Source of the DNA: Nocardioides speluncae
GTDB taxonomy: Bacteria; Actinomycetota; Actinomycetes; Propionibacteriales; Nocardioidaceae
DNA: 64,000 bases
Reading direction: 5' to 3'
Assembly (NCBI RefSeq): GCF_003121585.1
Contig: NZ_QEOO01000007.1
Span: 1-64,000 of the forward strand
The translations under genes and the position numbers were made by a program. Every line of letters begins with the position of its first letter. The stretch's first letter is position 1. Below the pieces are notes generated by a model that did not search any database, had not been told where the DNA came from, and saw nothing but the letters and a program-made list of their open reading frames with translations. Positions 41,610 to 51,241 of this stretch are shown one piece after another.

Positions 41610-43436
41610 GTGGCTCAGCTCTCCCCACGTGTTCGGGCCGCTCTGCGCGCCCGGGCCCGGCGACTGCGATCGCGATTGCGAGCGCCTGTGCCGCAACGCG
41701 TCTTGATCCCGTCGTATACGCCTCCGGAGCTGCCGCCGCGGCGGGCGCTGACGGCGGCGGTGATCCTGGATCCGTTCTCGGCGCTGGCGTTCCGGTCCGA
41801 GTGGGACCAGGTGGCGATCACGCCCGAGAACTGGCGGCAGGTGCTGCCGGAGCGCTCGCCGGACCTGCTGTTCGTGGAGTCGGCGTGGCAGGGCAACGAC
41901 GGTGCGTGGCGGCTGCACATGACCCGCGACGACCAGCCGAGCGACGAGCTGCGCGCGCTGGTCACGTGGTGCCGGCAGCAGGGCATTCCGACGATCTTCT
42001 GGAACAAGGAGGACCCGCCCAACTACGACCGGTTCCTGGAGACCGCGCGGCTGTTCGACCAGGTGTTCACCGTCGACGCCGACAAGATCCCGGACTACCT
42101 GCGTGACCTCGGCCACGACAGGATCGACCTGCTGCCGTTCGCCGCGCAGCCGGCCATCCACAACCCGGTACGCCGTGGTCGCGGTCGCGTCTATGACGTC
42201 GCCTTCGCGGGCACCTGGTTCGCGGAGAAGCACCCGGACCGGCGCCGGCAGATGGAGTACCTGCTCGCCCCGGCGACCGAGTTCGGGCTGCACATCTGGT
42301 CGCGGATGCAGAAGGACGACAAGCGCTACCGGTTCCCGCGCCGCTTCCGCCGCCACATCGTCGGCTCGCTGCCCTACGAGCGGATGCTTGCGGCGTACAC
42401 GTCGTACAAGGTGTTCCTCAACGTCAACTCGGTCACCGAGTCCAAGACGATGTGCAGCCGGCGGCTGTTCGAGCTGTCCGCCGCGCAGACCGCGATCGTG
42501 ACCGCGCCGGCGGCCAGCGTCGAGCCGTTCTTCGGGTCCGACGTCGAGGTCGCCCATGACGAGGACGAGGCGCGCACCGCGCTCGGCGTACTCCTCAAGC
42601 ACGACGAGTACCGCGACCGGCTCGCGCTGCGCGCCCACCGCCGGGTGTACGACGAGCACCTCTACGGCCACCGCGTCGACACGGTGCTGCGGTCGGTGGA
42701 CCTTGGTTTCGAGACGGTTGCTAGCGCAACCTCCTCAACCAGCGGTCCGGGCGTCAGCGTGATCGTGCCGACGATCCGGCCGGGGCAGCTCGACCACGTG
42801 CTGGCCACGATCGGCAAGCAGGCCTACCGCGACGTACAGCTGGTGCTGGTGCTGCACGGGTTCGCGCCGCCGGCCGACCTCGACGCGCGAGCGGCTGAGG
42901 CCGGCGTCGCCGACCTCGTCGTCCGGCGTGCGGACGCCGACCTCACGCTCGGCGCCTGCCTCAACCTCGGCGTCCAGGCGGCCGACGGGCAGCTGGTGGC
43001 GAAGGTCGACGACGACAACTTCTACGGCCGCCACTACCTGACCGACCTGGTCCGGGCGCTGGACTACTCCGGCGCCGACGTGGCCGGCAAGTGGGCGCAC
43101 CTGGTCCACCTGGAGAGCAGCGGCGCCAACCTGCTGCGGTTCGCCGAGCACGAGCACCGGTTCACCGACCTCGTGCAGGGCGGCACCCTCCTGCTCGGCC
43201 GCGACCTGGCGGCCGAGCTCCGGTTCTCCGACCTGCCCAGGCGGGTCGACACGACCTTCCTGGAGAAGGTCCGCAGGCGCGGCGGGACGGTCTACAGCGC
43301 CGACCGCTTCAACTTCGTGTCCGTACGCCGGGCCGACCCCGCGCTGCACACCTGGCCGATCACCGAGAAGGAGCTGCTGCGCCGCTCGTCGCGGCTGCTC
43401 TTCTACGGCGACCCGATCCCGCATGCGGAGGCATGA
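41610..43436 (+). CDS. Two-domain glycosyltransferase (CgeB-like plus GT2)
   Basis: A 608-residue fusion. Residues about 40-360 resemble the CgeB/YkvP spore-maturation glycosyltransferase-like family (PDLLFVESAWQGNDGAW, IPTIFWNKEDPPNYDRF, YDVAFAGTWFAEKHPDRR, SRRLFELSAAQTAIVT). Residues about 385-608 are a GT2-type domain (VSVIVPTIRPGQLDHVLATI, VAKVDDDNFYGRHYL with the DDD metal site). The linker FETVASATSSTSG is encoded by copy C of the dispersed repeat. The GT2 part is paralogous to that in the gene at 45545. GTG start two bases after wecB; it overlaps the acyltransferase gene by four bases. Confidence 0.83.
   Translation: MAQLSPRVRAALRARARRLRSRLRAPVPQRVLIPSYTPPELPPRRALTAAVILDPFSALAFRSEWDQVAITPENWRQVLPERSPDLLFVESAWQGNDGAWRLHMTRDDQPSDELRALVTWCRQQGIPTIFWNKEDPPNYDRFLETARLFDQVFTVDADKIPDYLRDLGHDRIDLLPFAAQPAIHNPVRRGRGRVYDVAFAGTWFAEKHPDRRRQMEYLLAPATEFGLHIWSRMQKDDKRYRFPRRFRRHIVGSLPYERMLAAYTSYKVFLNVNSVTESKTMCSRRLFELSAAQTAIVTAPAASVEPFFGSDVEVAHDEDEARTALGVLLKHDEYRDRLALRAHRRVYDEHLYGHRVDTVLRSVDLGFETVASATSSTSGPGVSVIVPTIRPGQLDHVLATIGKQAYRDVQLVLVLHGFAPPADLDARAAEAGVADLVVRRADADLTLGACLNLGVQAADGQLVAKVDDDNFYGRHYLTDLVRALDYSGADVAGKWAHLVHLESSGANLLRFAEHEHRFTDLVQGGTLLLGRDLAAELRFSDLPRRVDTTFLEKVRRRGGTVYSADRFNFVSVRRADPALHTWPITEKELLRRSSRLLFYGDPIPHAEA
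42701..42745 (-). repeat. Dispersed palindromic repeat, copy C (domain linker)
   Basis: The plus strand reads CCTTGGTTTCGAGACGGTTG then CTAGCGCAACCTCCTCAACC; compared with copy B there is one inserted base in the loop, giving 45 bp, a multiple of three. It is translated from the opposite strand to copies A and B and forms the linker between two glycosyltransferase domains. Confidence 0.88.
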
Positions 43437-45544
43437 TGACGTTGCTGGCCGACCCCGCCGTCGACAAGACCGACACCGATGCGCCCAAGAAGACGGACAA
43501 GAAGGAGGCGCGCGGCAACTCCCGGATCCGTAAGGACATCGAGGGGCTGCGCGCGGTCGCGACATTCCTGGTGCTGCCGTACCACGCGGGGCTGATGCTG
43601 TTCCCGGGCGGCTTCGTCGGGGTCGACGTGTTCTTCGTGATCTCCGGGTTCGTGATCACCGGGCAGCTGCTCAAGGAGGTCGAGCGGTCCGGCCGGGTCT
43701 CGCTGATGCGCTTCTACGCGCGGCGCGCCAAGCGGCTGCTGCCGGCGTCGTCGGTGGTGCTCGCCGCGACCGCGCTGATGACCTGGCTGTGGGTGCCGAA
43801 GATCCGCTGGGAGACGACCGGCGGCGACATCGTGGCCTCCGCGCTCTACTTCGTGAACTGGCGGCTGGCCGACCGCAGCGTCGACTACCTCGCCGAGGAC
43901 GTGACGCCGAGCGCGGTGCAGCACTACTGGTCGCTGGCGGTCGAGGAGCAGTACTACTTCATCTGGCCGATCCTGCTGCTGCTCGCGGTGCTGGCGGCGG
44001 CCAAGCTCGGCGTGAGCCGCAAGAGTGCGCTGCTCGGCGGCCTGGCGCTGGTCGCGGTGCCGTCGTTCCTCTACGCGATCTACGCCGCGAAGGCCACGCC
44101 GGAGCCGGCGTACTTCGCCACCACCACCCGGATGTGGGAGTTCACGATCGGGGCCTTCGTCGCGATCCTCGCCGTACACCTGGACAAGATGCCGCGCGGT
44201 CTCGCGATCGCGCTGGCCTGGGGCGGGCTGGCGATGATCGTGGTCTCCGGCCGGATTTATCACGCCGAGATGACCTGGCCCGGCGCGTACGCCGCGCTGC
44301 CGACGATCGGCACCGGCCTGGTGATCGCGGCCGGTGTGGCCGCCGGCAGAGCGGGTCCGGTGTCGATCCTGGGCAACCGGTTCATGCTGTTCATCGGCTA
44401 CCTGACCTACTCGCTGTACCTGTGGCACTGGCCGCCGCTGATCGTGGCCCGTGAGCAATTCGGCGGCATTTCGGTGCTGACCGGGCTCGGGATCGTCGTG
44501 TTCACGATTGTGCCGGCGTGGCTGACCTTCAAGCTGGTCGAGAACCCGATCCGCAACCACTCGCTGCTCTCGCGCAGCCCCAAGGTCGCGCTCAGCCTGG
44601 GCGTGAACTTCACCCTCGCGGGCGTGGTCGCGGGCTTGGCCCTCGTCGTCGCCCTGTCGCAGGCGGTCTCGCCGAGCTTGGCGCCCGGCTCGGTCCCGGG
44701 CGCGGCCGCGCTGTCGGACAGCCCGACCCGCGACGCCGCCGGCCAGCCGGTCGACAGCGTCAAGGGCGGGATCACGCCCGACGCGCTGCAGGCGCCCAAG
44801 GATGTGCCCGGCCTGTACGCCGAGGGCTGCCAGGTCGAGGTCGAGAGCTCCGAGCCGGTGACCTGCACCTACGGGCCGGCCGATGCCGAGGAGCAGATCG
44901 CCATCGTCGGCGACTCCAAGGCGGCGCAGTGGGTGCCGGCGCTGGAGGTGCTGGCGAAGAAGAACGGCTGGGGGGTGACGACGTACACCAAGTCGGCGTG
45001 CCAGTTCGCCAAGATCACCACCTCGCTGGACGGCGAGCCGTACGACACCTGCCGCGACTGGGCCGACAACGTGATCGCGGAGCTGAAGGAGAACAAGCCG
45101 GACCTGGTGATCACCGCCGGCCAACGCGACAGCGGGTTCGACGAGTCCGGCGAGCTCAGCGAGGACGCGATGCAGGCGGCCATGGTCGACACCTGGACCG
45201 AGCTGCGCGACGCCGGCATGAAGGTCGCCGTACTCGCCGACACGCCGCAGACCGGGATGGACGTCTACGCCTGCGTCTCCGAGCACCCCGACGAGCTGAC
45301 CGAGTGCACCTACGAGCGGGAATGGGGCGTCGCGCGCAGCGGTGCGGAAGTGCAGGCCGCGGCGGCCAAGGAGGCGAAGGTGCCGTTCCTGGACCTCACC
45401 GACTGGATCTGCCCGACCGCGGAGTGCGCGCCGGTGATCGGCAACGTGCTGGTCTACCGGCAGGGCTCGCACATCACCAAGACCTACATTGAGACCCTCG
45501 CACCGCGCCTCGAAGAGGCGCTCACCGAGGCCCGGGTGATCTGA
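43433..45544 (+). CDS. Membrane acyltransferase with C-terminal SGNH domain (OafA/YrhL type)
   Basis: A 703-residue protein that should O-acylate (usually acetylate) a surface polysaccharide. Residues about 25-390 form an acyltransferase-3 membrane domain with about ten segments (LRAVATFLVLPYHAG with the catalytic histidine, GGFVGVDVFFVISGFVI, HYWSLAVEEQYYFIWP). After membrane segment 11 an extracellular SGNH-like domain follows (IVGDSKAAQWVPALEVL ... VLVYRQGSHITKTYIETLAP). This is the two-domain OafA arrangement. ATG 43433 overlaps the previous stop. Confidence 0.93.
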   Translation: MMTLLADPAVDKTDTDAPKKTDKKEARGNSRIRKDIEGLRAVATFLVLPYHAGLMLFPGGFVGVDVFFVISGFVITGQLLKEVERSGRVSLMRFYARRAKRLLPASSVVLAATALMTWLWVPKIRWETTGGDIVASALYFVNWRLADRSVDYLAEDVTPSAVQHYWSLAVEEQYYFIWPILLLLAVLAAAKLGVSRKSALLGGLALVAVPSFLYAIYAAKATPEPAYFATTTRMWEFTIGAFVAILAVHLDKMPRGLAIALAWGGLAMIVVSGRIYHAEMTWPGAYAALPTIGTGLVIAAGVAAGRAGPVSILGNRFMLFIGYLTYSLYLWHWPPLIVAREQFGGISVLTGLGIVVFTIVPAWLTFKLVENPIRNHSLLSRSPKVALSLGVNFTLAGVVAGLALVVALSQAVSPSLAPGSVPGAAALSDSPTRDAAGQPVDSVKGGITPDALQAPKDVPGLYAEGCQVEVESSEPVTCTYGPADAEEQIAIVGDSKAAQWVPALEVLAKKNGWGVTTYTKSACQFAKITTSLDGEPYDTCRDWADNVIAELKENKPDLVITAGQRDSGFDESGELSEDAMQAAMVDTWTELRDAGMKVAVLADTPQTGMDVYACVSEHPDELTECTYEREWGVARSGAEVQAAAAKEAKVPFLDLTDWICPTAECAPVIGNVLVYRQGSHITKTYIETLAPRLEEALTEARVI

Positions 45545-47236
45545 GTGGGTACAACCTCCTGGCGGCGCGAGCTTGCGTCATACGGACGGCGCGCTATCGG
45601 TCGCGGCTCGTATGACGCAGCCGGGTCGCAGCCGGGCTGGGCCGTCCCGCCGGTCCGGACCCCGGCTCGGCCCGAGGTGCGCGCGGTGCTGCTGGCCAGC
45701 GACCGGCTGACCACCGGTCTCTCGGCCGAGTGGACCCAGGTCGGCGTCCCGGGTGGGCAGGCACCCGTGGACGCCGACCTGGTGCTGGTCGAGGTCGTCG
45801 ACGGCAGCGCGCGAGACGGTTGCGACGCAATCTCGTCAACCAGCGGCGACCCGATTCCGGTCGTCGTGTGGGCCACGAGTGGCGGTCCCGCTGCCGAGGT
45901 CGAGGCGCTGGCGAAGGAGGCGGCCGTGGTGTTCGTGGCCGATCCCGGCCACCTCGAGGCCTGGCAGAAGATCGCGCCCGGCGCTCAGCTGCTGGCTCCC
46001 GCGGCCTCCGGCCGGGTCCGGCCCACCGACGACCGGGCCGGCGCGACCGTGGTGGTCGACGGCCCGATCGCGCCGACGGTGGCCGGTCAGGTGGCGACGG
46101 TGCTGGCCCGCGCCGTCCGCCCGCTGGAGGAGGAGCTGTTCGTACGCCGCGTGGACAGCAGCGCCTCGCTGCCCAAGCTGCTCTCCTGGCGCGCGGTCGG
46201 CGACGGCACGTACGCCGAGGCCGCGGCTGGGGTCGCCGAGGCGGCGGTCGTGGTCGACGGGCCGCGGCGGGCCCTGAAAGCGACCTGGACCGTCCTCGAC
46301 GCCGCCGCCGCGCGGACGCCGGTCGTCTCGCTGGCCGGCCTCCCGCAGCCGGAAGGCCTCAGCGTCCCGACACCCGGTGACGACACCGGCCTGCGCAGCG
46401 AGATCGTGGCCCGGCTGCGCCAGCCCGAGCTGCGCGACCGCGAGGGGCTCCGGCTGCTGCGTGCGGTACGCCGCCAGCACACCTACGCCCACCGCGCCGA
46501 CGAGATCCTGACCGCCATCGGCCGGCCGCCGACGCCGGTCGGCCGCAGCGTGTCGGCCGTCGTACCGACCAACCGGCTGCACGAGATCGACAACGTGCTG
46601 GCCAACGTCGGCCGCCAGGCGCACCGCGACCTGGAGCTGGTGTTGGTGCTGCACGGCGTGGGCGTCGACCACGGCGAGCTGCGCGACCGCGCGGCTGCCG
46701 CCGGCGTACCCGACCTGACGGTGATCGAGGCCGACGAGACCGAGACGCTGGGCGCCTGCATGAACCTCGGCGTGGACGCCGCGGGCGGCGACTACGTCGC
46801 GAAGATGGACGACGACAACCACTACGGCACCCACTACCTCACCGACCTGCTGGACGCCTTCGATACCAGCGGCGCCGGCATCGTCGGCAAGTGGGCCCAC
46901 TACGTCTGGCTGCGCTCGACCGGCGCCGTCGTCCTCAGATACCCGGACGCCGAGCACGCCTACCAGCGCCGGATCCAGGGCGGCTCGATGCTGTTCACCC
47001 GCGACGTGGTGCGGTCGCTGCGCTTCAGCGACATCCCGCGCGCGGTCGACAGCGACATCCTCGACCGCGCGATCGCCGAGGGCATCAAGATCTGGTCGGC
47101 CGACCGGTTCAACTACGTCTCCATCCGCGGCACCGACGCCGCCGCCCACACCTGGACGGTCGCCGACGCGACCTTCCTCACCGCCTCGGGACGCCTGGAG
47201 TTCTACGGCGACCCCCGGACCCATGTGGAGGTCTGA
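45545..47236 (+). CDS. Glycosyltransferase, GT2 type
   Basis: A 563-residue protein whose C-terminal half is a GT2 domain (VSAVVPTNRLHEIDNVLANV, LGACMNLGVDAAGGDYVAKM with DDDNHYG), close to the C-terminal domain of the gene at 41610. The N-terminal half is poorly conserved and lacks motifs I recognise. Its first 30 residues contain an 11-bp inverted repeat, and residues about 90-100 (RDGCDAISSTSG) are a degenerate copy of the dispersed repeat. The GTG start immediately follows the acyltransferase stop codon. Confidence 0.82.
   Translation: MGTTSWRRELASYGRRAIGRGSYDAAGSQPGWAVPPVRTPARPEVRAVLLASDRLTTGLSAEWTQVGVPGGQAPVDADLVLVEVVDGSARDGCDAISSTSGDPIPVVVWATSGGPAAEVEALAKEAAVVFVADPGHLEAWQKIAPGAQLLAPAASGRVRPTDDRAGATVVVDGPIAPTVAGQVATVLARAVRPLEEELFVRRVDSSASLPKLLSWRAVGDGTYAEAAAGVAEAAVVVDGPRRALKATWTVLDAAAARTPVVSLAGLPQPEGLSVPTPGDDTGLRSEIVARLRQPELRDREGLRLLRAVRRQHTYAHRADEILTAIGRPPTPVGRSVSAVVPTNRLHEIDNVLANVGRQAHRDLELVLVLHGVGVDHGELRDRAAAAGVPDLTVIEADETETLGACMNLGVDAAGGDYVAKMDDDNHYGTHYLTDLLDAFDTSGAGIVGKWAHYVWLRSTGAVVLRYPDAEHAYQRRIQGGSMLFTRDVVRSLRFSDIPRAVDSDILDRAIAEGIKIWSADRFNYVSIRGTDAAAHTWTVADATFLTASGRLEFYGDPRTHVEV
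45574..45619. repeat. Hairpin-forming inverted repeat at the start of a glycosyltransferase gene
   Basis: TGCGTCATACG (45574-45584) and CGTATGACGCA (45609-45619) are perfectly complementary over 11 bp with a 24-base loop, beginning 29 bases after the GTG start codon. It may be a translational control hairpin or a remnant of another repeat family. Confidence 0.75.
45811..45846 (-). repeat. Dispersed palindromic repeat, copy D (partial, in frame)
   Basis: The sequence GCGAGACGGTTGCGACGCAA followed by TCTCGTCAACCAGCGG matches copies B and C with several substitutions and lacks the CCTTGGTTTC end. It is read in the glycosyltransferase frame. Confidence 0.7.
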
Positions 47237-47239
47237 GCC

Positions 47240-49414
47240 ATGTCTTTGAAGACCAAGGTGAAACGGCGGGTACGCCGCGGCGGGGCCGCCGTGTCCGTGC
47301 TGCTGCCCACCGACCAGGGGCCGGAGTCGTTCCAGCGGCTGGTCGGGCGGGCCCGGGTCGCCGAGGCCCGCCGGCTGCTGCGCGGCCTGAAGGACTACGA
47401 GGGCGCGGAGCGGACCGTCGCGCCGCTGCTCGAGGAGACCGCCGTCTCCGGCGTGGTCACCAGCCGCGCGTGGGCGCTGCTCGCCGAGACCCGGCAGAAG
47501 CGGGGCGACAAGCACGGCGCGCTGACCGCGGCCCGGACAGCGGTCGCCGCGAGGCCGGTGGCGTTCGAGGCCAGGGTGGTGCACCACCGGCTGGCCGAGG
47601 GCGAGGAGCAGGCCGAGGCGCTGGCCGCGCTGATCGGCGAGCGGCCGCGCAACCGGCGCGAGCTCGACGAGGCGTTCGTCGCGCTGCGCAGCGGCGACCG
47701 GCCGAGCGTGGAGCGGTACCGCGCGAGCCTGGAGGCCTGGGGCCTGCACGGGTACGACGAGCGGCTGGCCGAGGCGTGGAACGAGATCGATCTGGTCGCC
47801 ACCTCGGTCGGTGAGCTGTCCGACGCGGTGGAGGACGCCGCGGCGTACCTGCGCTGGCCGGTGCCGGTCGTCGCCCGGGCGCTGGACCGGCGCCGCGAGT
47901 GGGACCGGCTGGCGATCTTCGCCGAGAGCCACCCGCTGCCCGACGACGCCCCGCTGGTGCACGCGAAGGCGGCCGGGCTGGAGCTGCGCAAGGCCGCGAC
48001 CCGCGCGCTGACCGCGGGCTACACCGGCGCCGCCGCGACGCTCGCCTCACACGCCCTGACCCACCGGCCGGACGACTCCTTCGCCCAGGAGACCTGGGCC
48101 AACGCGTCCGACCAGCTGGCCGTGGTCCGTGATGGCTGGGCGACGGCCGAGCGGTCGGGGCAGCGCCGCTACGAGCCGCGCGAGGACGCCGTACTGTCGG
48201 TGCTCGCGCAGTCGCTGCCGCACCGCTCGGGCGGCTACGCGACCCGCTCCCACGGCGTCGCGACCGGTCTGGCCGGCCTCGGCTGGGACGTCACCGGCGT
48301 GACCCGGCCCGGCTTCCCCTACGACCGTTGGTCGGCCGCCGACACCCGAGTGGTGGAGCCGGCCGACAGTGTCGACGGGATCACCTACCACCGGCTGCTG
48401 ACCTCGGCCCGCGCCTACCCGCAGTACCCGCTGCGCGGCTACGTCGACGGCTTCGCCAAGGGGCTGGCCAAGCACGCCCGCGAGCACCGCGCGGCGCTGA
48501 TCCACGCGTCGTCGTTCCACGTCAACGGGCTGGCCGCGCAGGCCGCCGCCGCGCAGCTCGGAGTGCCGTTCGTCTACGAGATGCGCGGGCTCGAGGAGCT
48601 GATGAAGGTCTCGCGTGACCCGGGCTTCGAGCACTCCGACCGGTACAAGTTCCTGGAGCACCTCGAGACCACGATCTGCCAGGCCGCCGACCGGGTCTTC
48701 GTGATCACCGCCGCGCTCGGCCGGCTGATGGAGTCGCGCGGGGTGCCCGCCGAGAAGATCGTGGTGCTGCCGAACGGCGTACACGCCTCGCAGTTCGAAC
48801 CTCGGCCGCGCGACACCTCGCTGGAGGCGGCGCTCGGCGTGGCCGGCAAGACAGTGATCGGGTACGCCGGGTCGCTGGTCGACTACGAGGGCCTGGACCT
48901 GCTGCTCGACGCGGTGGCGACGCTCAAGGAGCGCCGTTCCGACTTCCACCTCGTGGTCGTCGGCGACGGCCACTTCGAGTCGACCCTGCACCGGCAGGCC
49001 GAGTGGCTCGACCTGGGCGACGTGGTCACCTTCACCGGCCGGGTGCCGCACGCCGAGGTGGCCAGCTACCTGTCGCTGTTCGACATCGCGCCGTTCCCGC
49101 GGCAGCCGCTGCCGGTATGCGAGGCGATCTCGCCGATCAAGCCGTTCGAGTCGATGGCGATGGGCAAGGCCGTGGTGACCTCATCGGTCGCCGCGCTGAC
49201 CGAGATCGTGGCCGACGGCGAGACCGGGCTGGTGTTCGACAAGGACTGCTCGACCGACCTGGCCCGCGTGCTGGAGCGCTACCTCGACGACCCCGCGCTG
49301 CGGGTCAAGCACGGCGAGGCCGCGCGGGCGTGGGTGCGCGCCGAGCGGGACTGGTCCTCGATCGTGAAGATCGTCGACGCGACATACCGGGGGCTGCTCG
49401 ACGGACCCCAGTAG
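47240..49414 (+). CDS. Glycosyltransferase, GT4 type, with long helical N-terminus
   Basis: A 724-residue protein. The first 320 residues are alpha-helical and repeat-like (RVAEARRLLRGLKDYEGAER, SRAWALLAETRQKRGDKHGA), perhaps TPR-related. The rest is a GT4 enzyme (HRSGGYATRSHGVATGLAGL, LIHASSFHVNGLAAQ, VFVITAALGRLMESRGV, VVLPNGVHASQFEPR, GYAGSLVDYEGLDLLLDAV, PIKPFESMAMGKAVVTS). Its C-terminal enzyme is paralogous to that at 38698. It starts three bases after the previous stop codon and closes the plus-strand glycan operon. Confidence 0.86.
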   Translation: MSLKTKVKRRVRRGGAAVSVLLPTDQGPESFQRLVGRARVAEARRLLRGLKDYEGAERTVAPLLEETAVSGVVTSRAWALLAETRQKRGDKHGALTAARTAVAARPVAFEARVVHHRLAEGEEQAEALAALIGERPRNRRELDEAFVALRSGDRPSVERYRASLEAWGLHGYDERLAEAWNEIDLVATSVGELSDAVEDAAAYLRWPVPVVARALDRRREWDRLAIFAESHPLPDDAPLVHAKAAGLELRKAATRALTAGYTGAAATLASHALTHRPDDSFAQETWANASDQLAVVRDGWATAERSGQRRYEPREDAVLSVLAQSLPHRSGGYATRSHGVATGLAGLGWDVTGVTRPGFPYDRWSAADTRVVEPADSVDGITYHRLLTSARAYPQYPLRGYVDGFAKGLAKHAREHRAALIHASSFHVNGLAAQAAAAQLGVPFVYEMRGLEELMKVSRDPGFEHSDRYKFLEHLETTICQAADRVFVITAALGRLMESRGVPAEKIVVLPNGVHASQFEPRPRDTSLEAALGVAGKTVIGYAGSLVDYEGLDLLLDAVATLKERRSDFHLVVVGDGHFESTLHRQAEWLDLGDVVTFTGRVPHAEVASYLSLFDIAPFPRQPLPVCEAISPIKPFESMAMGKAVVTSSVAALTEIVADGETGLVFDKDCSTDLARVLERYLDDPALRVKHGEAARAWVRAERDWSSIVKIVDATYRGLLDGPQ

Positions 49415-49462
49415 TTGGCTGAACCAGGGACGGCGCCCGCGCGGGCCGCAAAGATCGGGCCC

Positions 49463-50710
49463 ATGCGACGCATCATCTTGGGCATTGTGTCCGCGCTCGT
49501 CCTCTCGGTCCTGCCGGCTTCGTCGGCGGCAGCCGACAGCACCGTGGTCGTCCACGGCGTGGCCTTCCCCGGCGACGCGGTCGGAATCGCCGCAGTGGAC
49601 TGTTCGTCCAGCTTCACACCGCTCAATTTCTTCCCGCAGCTGGGGATCGACCGCGGCCCCGACACGCCGCCGAAGGGGACCCGCAGCATGCGGTTCTCGC
49701 TCCCCGACGGGCCGTCCGCCTCGGGCATCTACGCCGATGCCTCGAGCATGTCGGCGACCACCGTGGTGGGTGTGAGCCTGTACGGCACCGCGGCGATGAC
49801 CGGCGCGGCGTACGCCGTCTACCAGGCGCCCGCCGACAACGGCACCAACCTGTACTGGCAGGGCCGCGCCGAGCTCTCCCAGCCGCCGGGTGGGTGGCGG
49901 AGCGTCGACGTCGGCGGCGCGACGTACAGCTGGGGGAAGTACAACACCACGACCGGCCAGCTGGTGCAGGGCGGCGGCAGTGCCACGGTGGCGGCCTTCA
50001 CGGCGGCCAACGGCAACGGTGACGGGTACTTCATCATCGGGTTCGGCTGCAACACGCAGACGTTCAACCTCGACGCGTTCCGGGTCGGCAGCCCGGGCTC
50101 GGTCACGACGTACGACCTCGAGGCCCAGAAGACCAAGCTCGCGATCTCAGCGGCATCGACAACCACGGCCGGTACGGCGGTCACCGTGAACGGCCGCTTG
50201 CAGGCCATCCCGACCAACGACATGGCGGGGCAGCGGGTCCGGCTGGAGGCGAAGGCCCACGGCAGCAGCACCTACAAGTTCGTCGGCGAAGACCTCTCGG
50301 ACGACAGCGGCCGGGTCAGCCTCAAGGTGAAGCCGACCAAGCAGACCTCCTACCGCTGGCGGTTCGTCGAGATCGACAGCTCGCTGGGCAGCCTGTCCGC
50401 GCCCGATGTGGTGCGAGTCAAGACAGCGGTGAGCGCGACCGTCGCGGACCGGACGCTGCGGCTCGGCCAGCGGCTGGTGGTCGCCGGCAAGACCACGCCG
50501 GCCAAGCCGGGCTTCCGCGCGACGCTGTGGCGTGCCGCTCCAGGCGGGCCGGTGAAGGTGGGGTCCGCGCTGATCTCGGCGAGTGGGTCGTACCGGATCG
50601 CGGCGACGGTGCGGAAGACCGGCAAGTGGACCGTCTGGGTGACCGTCCCGGCTGCCACCGGCAACCTCGCGGGCACCTCACCGAAGCGGACGCTCACCGT
50701 CTCGCGCTGA
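49463..50710 (+). CDS. Secreted protein with C-terminal Ig-like region, function unknown
   Basis: A 415-residue exported protein with a signal peptide (MRRIILGIVSALVLSVLPAS, cleavage near SSAAA). The first 200 mature residues are unassigned and contain aromatic/Gly-rich beta segments. The C-terminal half has two Ig-like/bacterial beta-sandwich repeats (LAISAASTTTAGTAVTVNGR and VSATVADRTLRLGQRLVVAG), each a pattern of cell-surface adhesive or structural domains. ATG 49463 is preferred because it begins the signal peptide. Confidence 0.72.
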   Translation: MRRIILGIVSALVLSVLPASSAAADSTVVVHGVAFPGDAVGIAAVDCSSSFTPLNFFPQLGIDRGPDTPPKGTRSMRFSLPDGPSASGIYADASSMSATTVVGVSLYGTAAMTGAAYAVYQAPADNGTNLYWQGRAELSQPPGGWRSVDVGGATYSWGKYNTTTGQLVQGGGSATVAAFTAANGNGDGYFIIGFGCNTQTFNLDAFRVGSPGSVTTYDLEAQKTKLAISAASTTTAGTAVTVNGRLQAIPTNDMAGQRVRLEAKAHGSSTYKFVGEDLSDDSGRVSLKVKPTKQTSYRWRFVEIDSSLGSLSAPDVVRVKTAVSATVADRTLRLGQRLVVAGKTTPAKPGFRATLWRAAPGGPVKVGSALISASGSYRIAATVRKTGKWTVWVTVPAATGNLAGTSPKRTLTVSR

Positions 50711-50719
50711 GGTGGTGTC

Positions 50720-51184
50720 TTAGGCGTCGTAGTCGCGGTCGGTCGGGTGTGGCTGGCGGGTGATCCGGCGCCGTACGAACGAGGCGCCGGGTAGTGCGCC
50801 GACCTGCTCGATGGTGGTGTTGACCAGGCCGAGCGCCGGTGAGGTGGCGTCGACCATGACCTGCACATGGTCGAGCTGGTTGGCCATCTTGGCGGCGAGG
50901 TCGACCAGGTCGTCGGTCTTGCCGAGGGCGTCGCGGATCTCGTCGACGATGCCGCTCTCCAGTGCCTCGGTGGCCGCCTGGAGCAGCGGCCGGGTGGCCT
51001 GCAGGGTCAGGATCGTCTCGTCGATCAGGGTCTCCAGCTTGCCGGCGATCCGGCCGGAGAGGTCCAGGCCGTAGCTGACCCGGGCGTAGCCGTCGGTGGC
51101 GACCACGGTCACCGCCGCTGCTGCCAGCTCCACCAGGCTTGCCCCTGGGCTGATCGGGTCCGGGCGGGTCTTGTCCTCGTCCAT
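50720..51184 (-). CDS. Conserved hypothetical protein
   Basis: A 154-residue helical protein (LVELAAAAVTVVATDGYARV, GIVDEIRDALGKTDDLVDLA) with no recognised family. The amphipathic helices around residues 55-120 suggest a coiled-coil or apolipoprotein-like structure. ATG 51184 is preferred; the longer frame has shadow composition. It is divergent from another small gene across 57 bp. Confidence 0.6.
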   Translation of the reverse strand: MDEDKTRPDPISPGASLVELAAAAVTVVATDGYARVSYGLDLSGRIAGKLETLIDETILTLQATRPLLQAATEALESGIVDEIRDALGKTDDLVDLAAKMANQLDHVQVMVDATSPALGLVNTTIEQVGALPGASFVRRRITRQPHPTDRDYDA

Positions 51185-51241
51185 GGTGTGCCTCTCGTTC
51201 GGCTCTCTTCCATTACAACAGTGATTTGGTTGGATGGGCCT

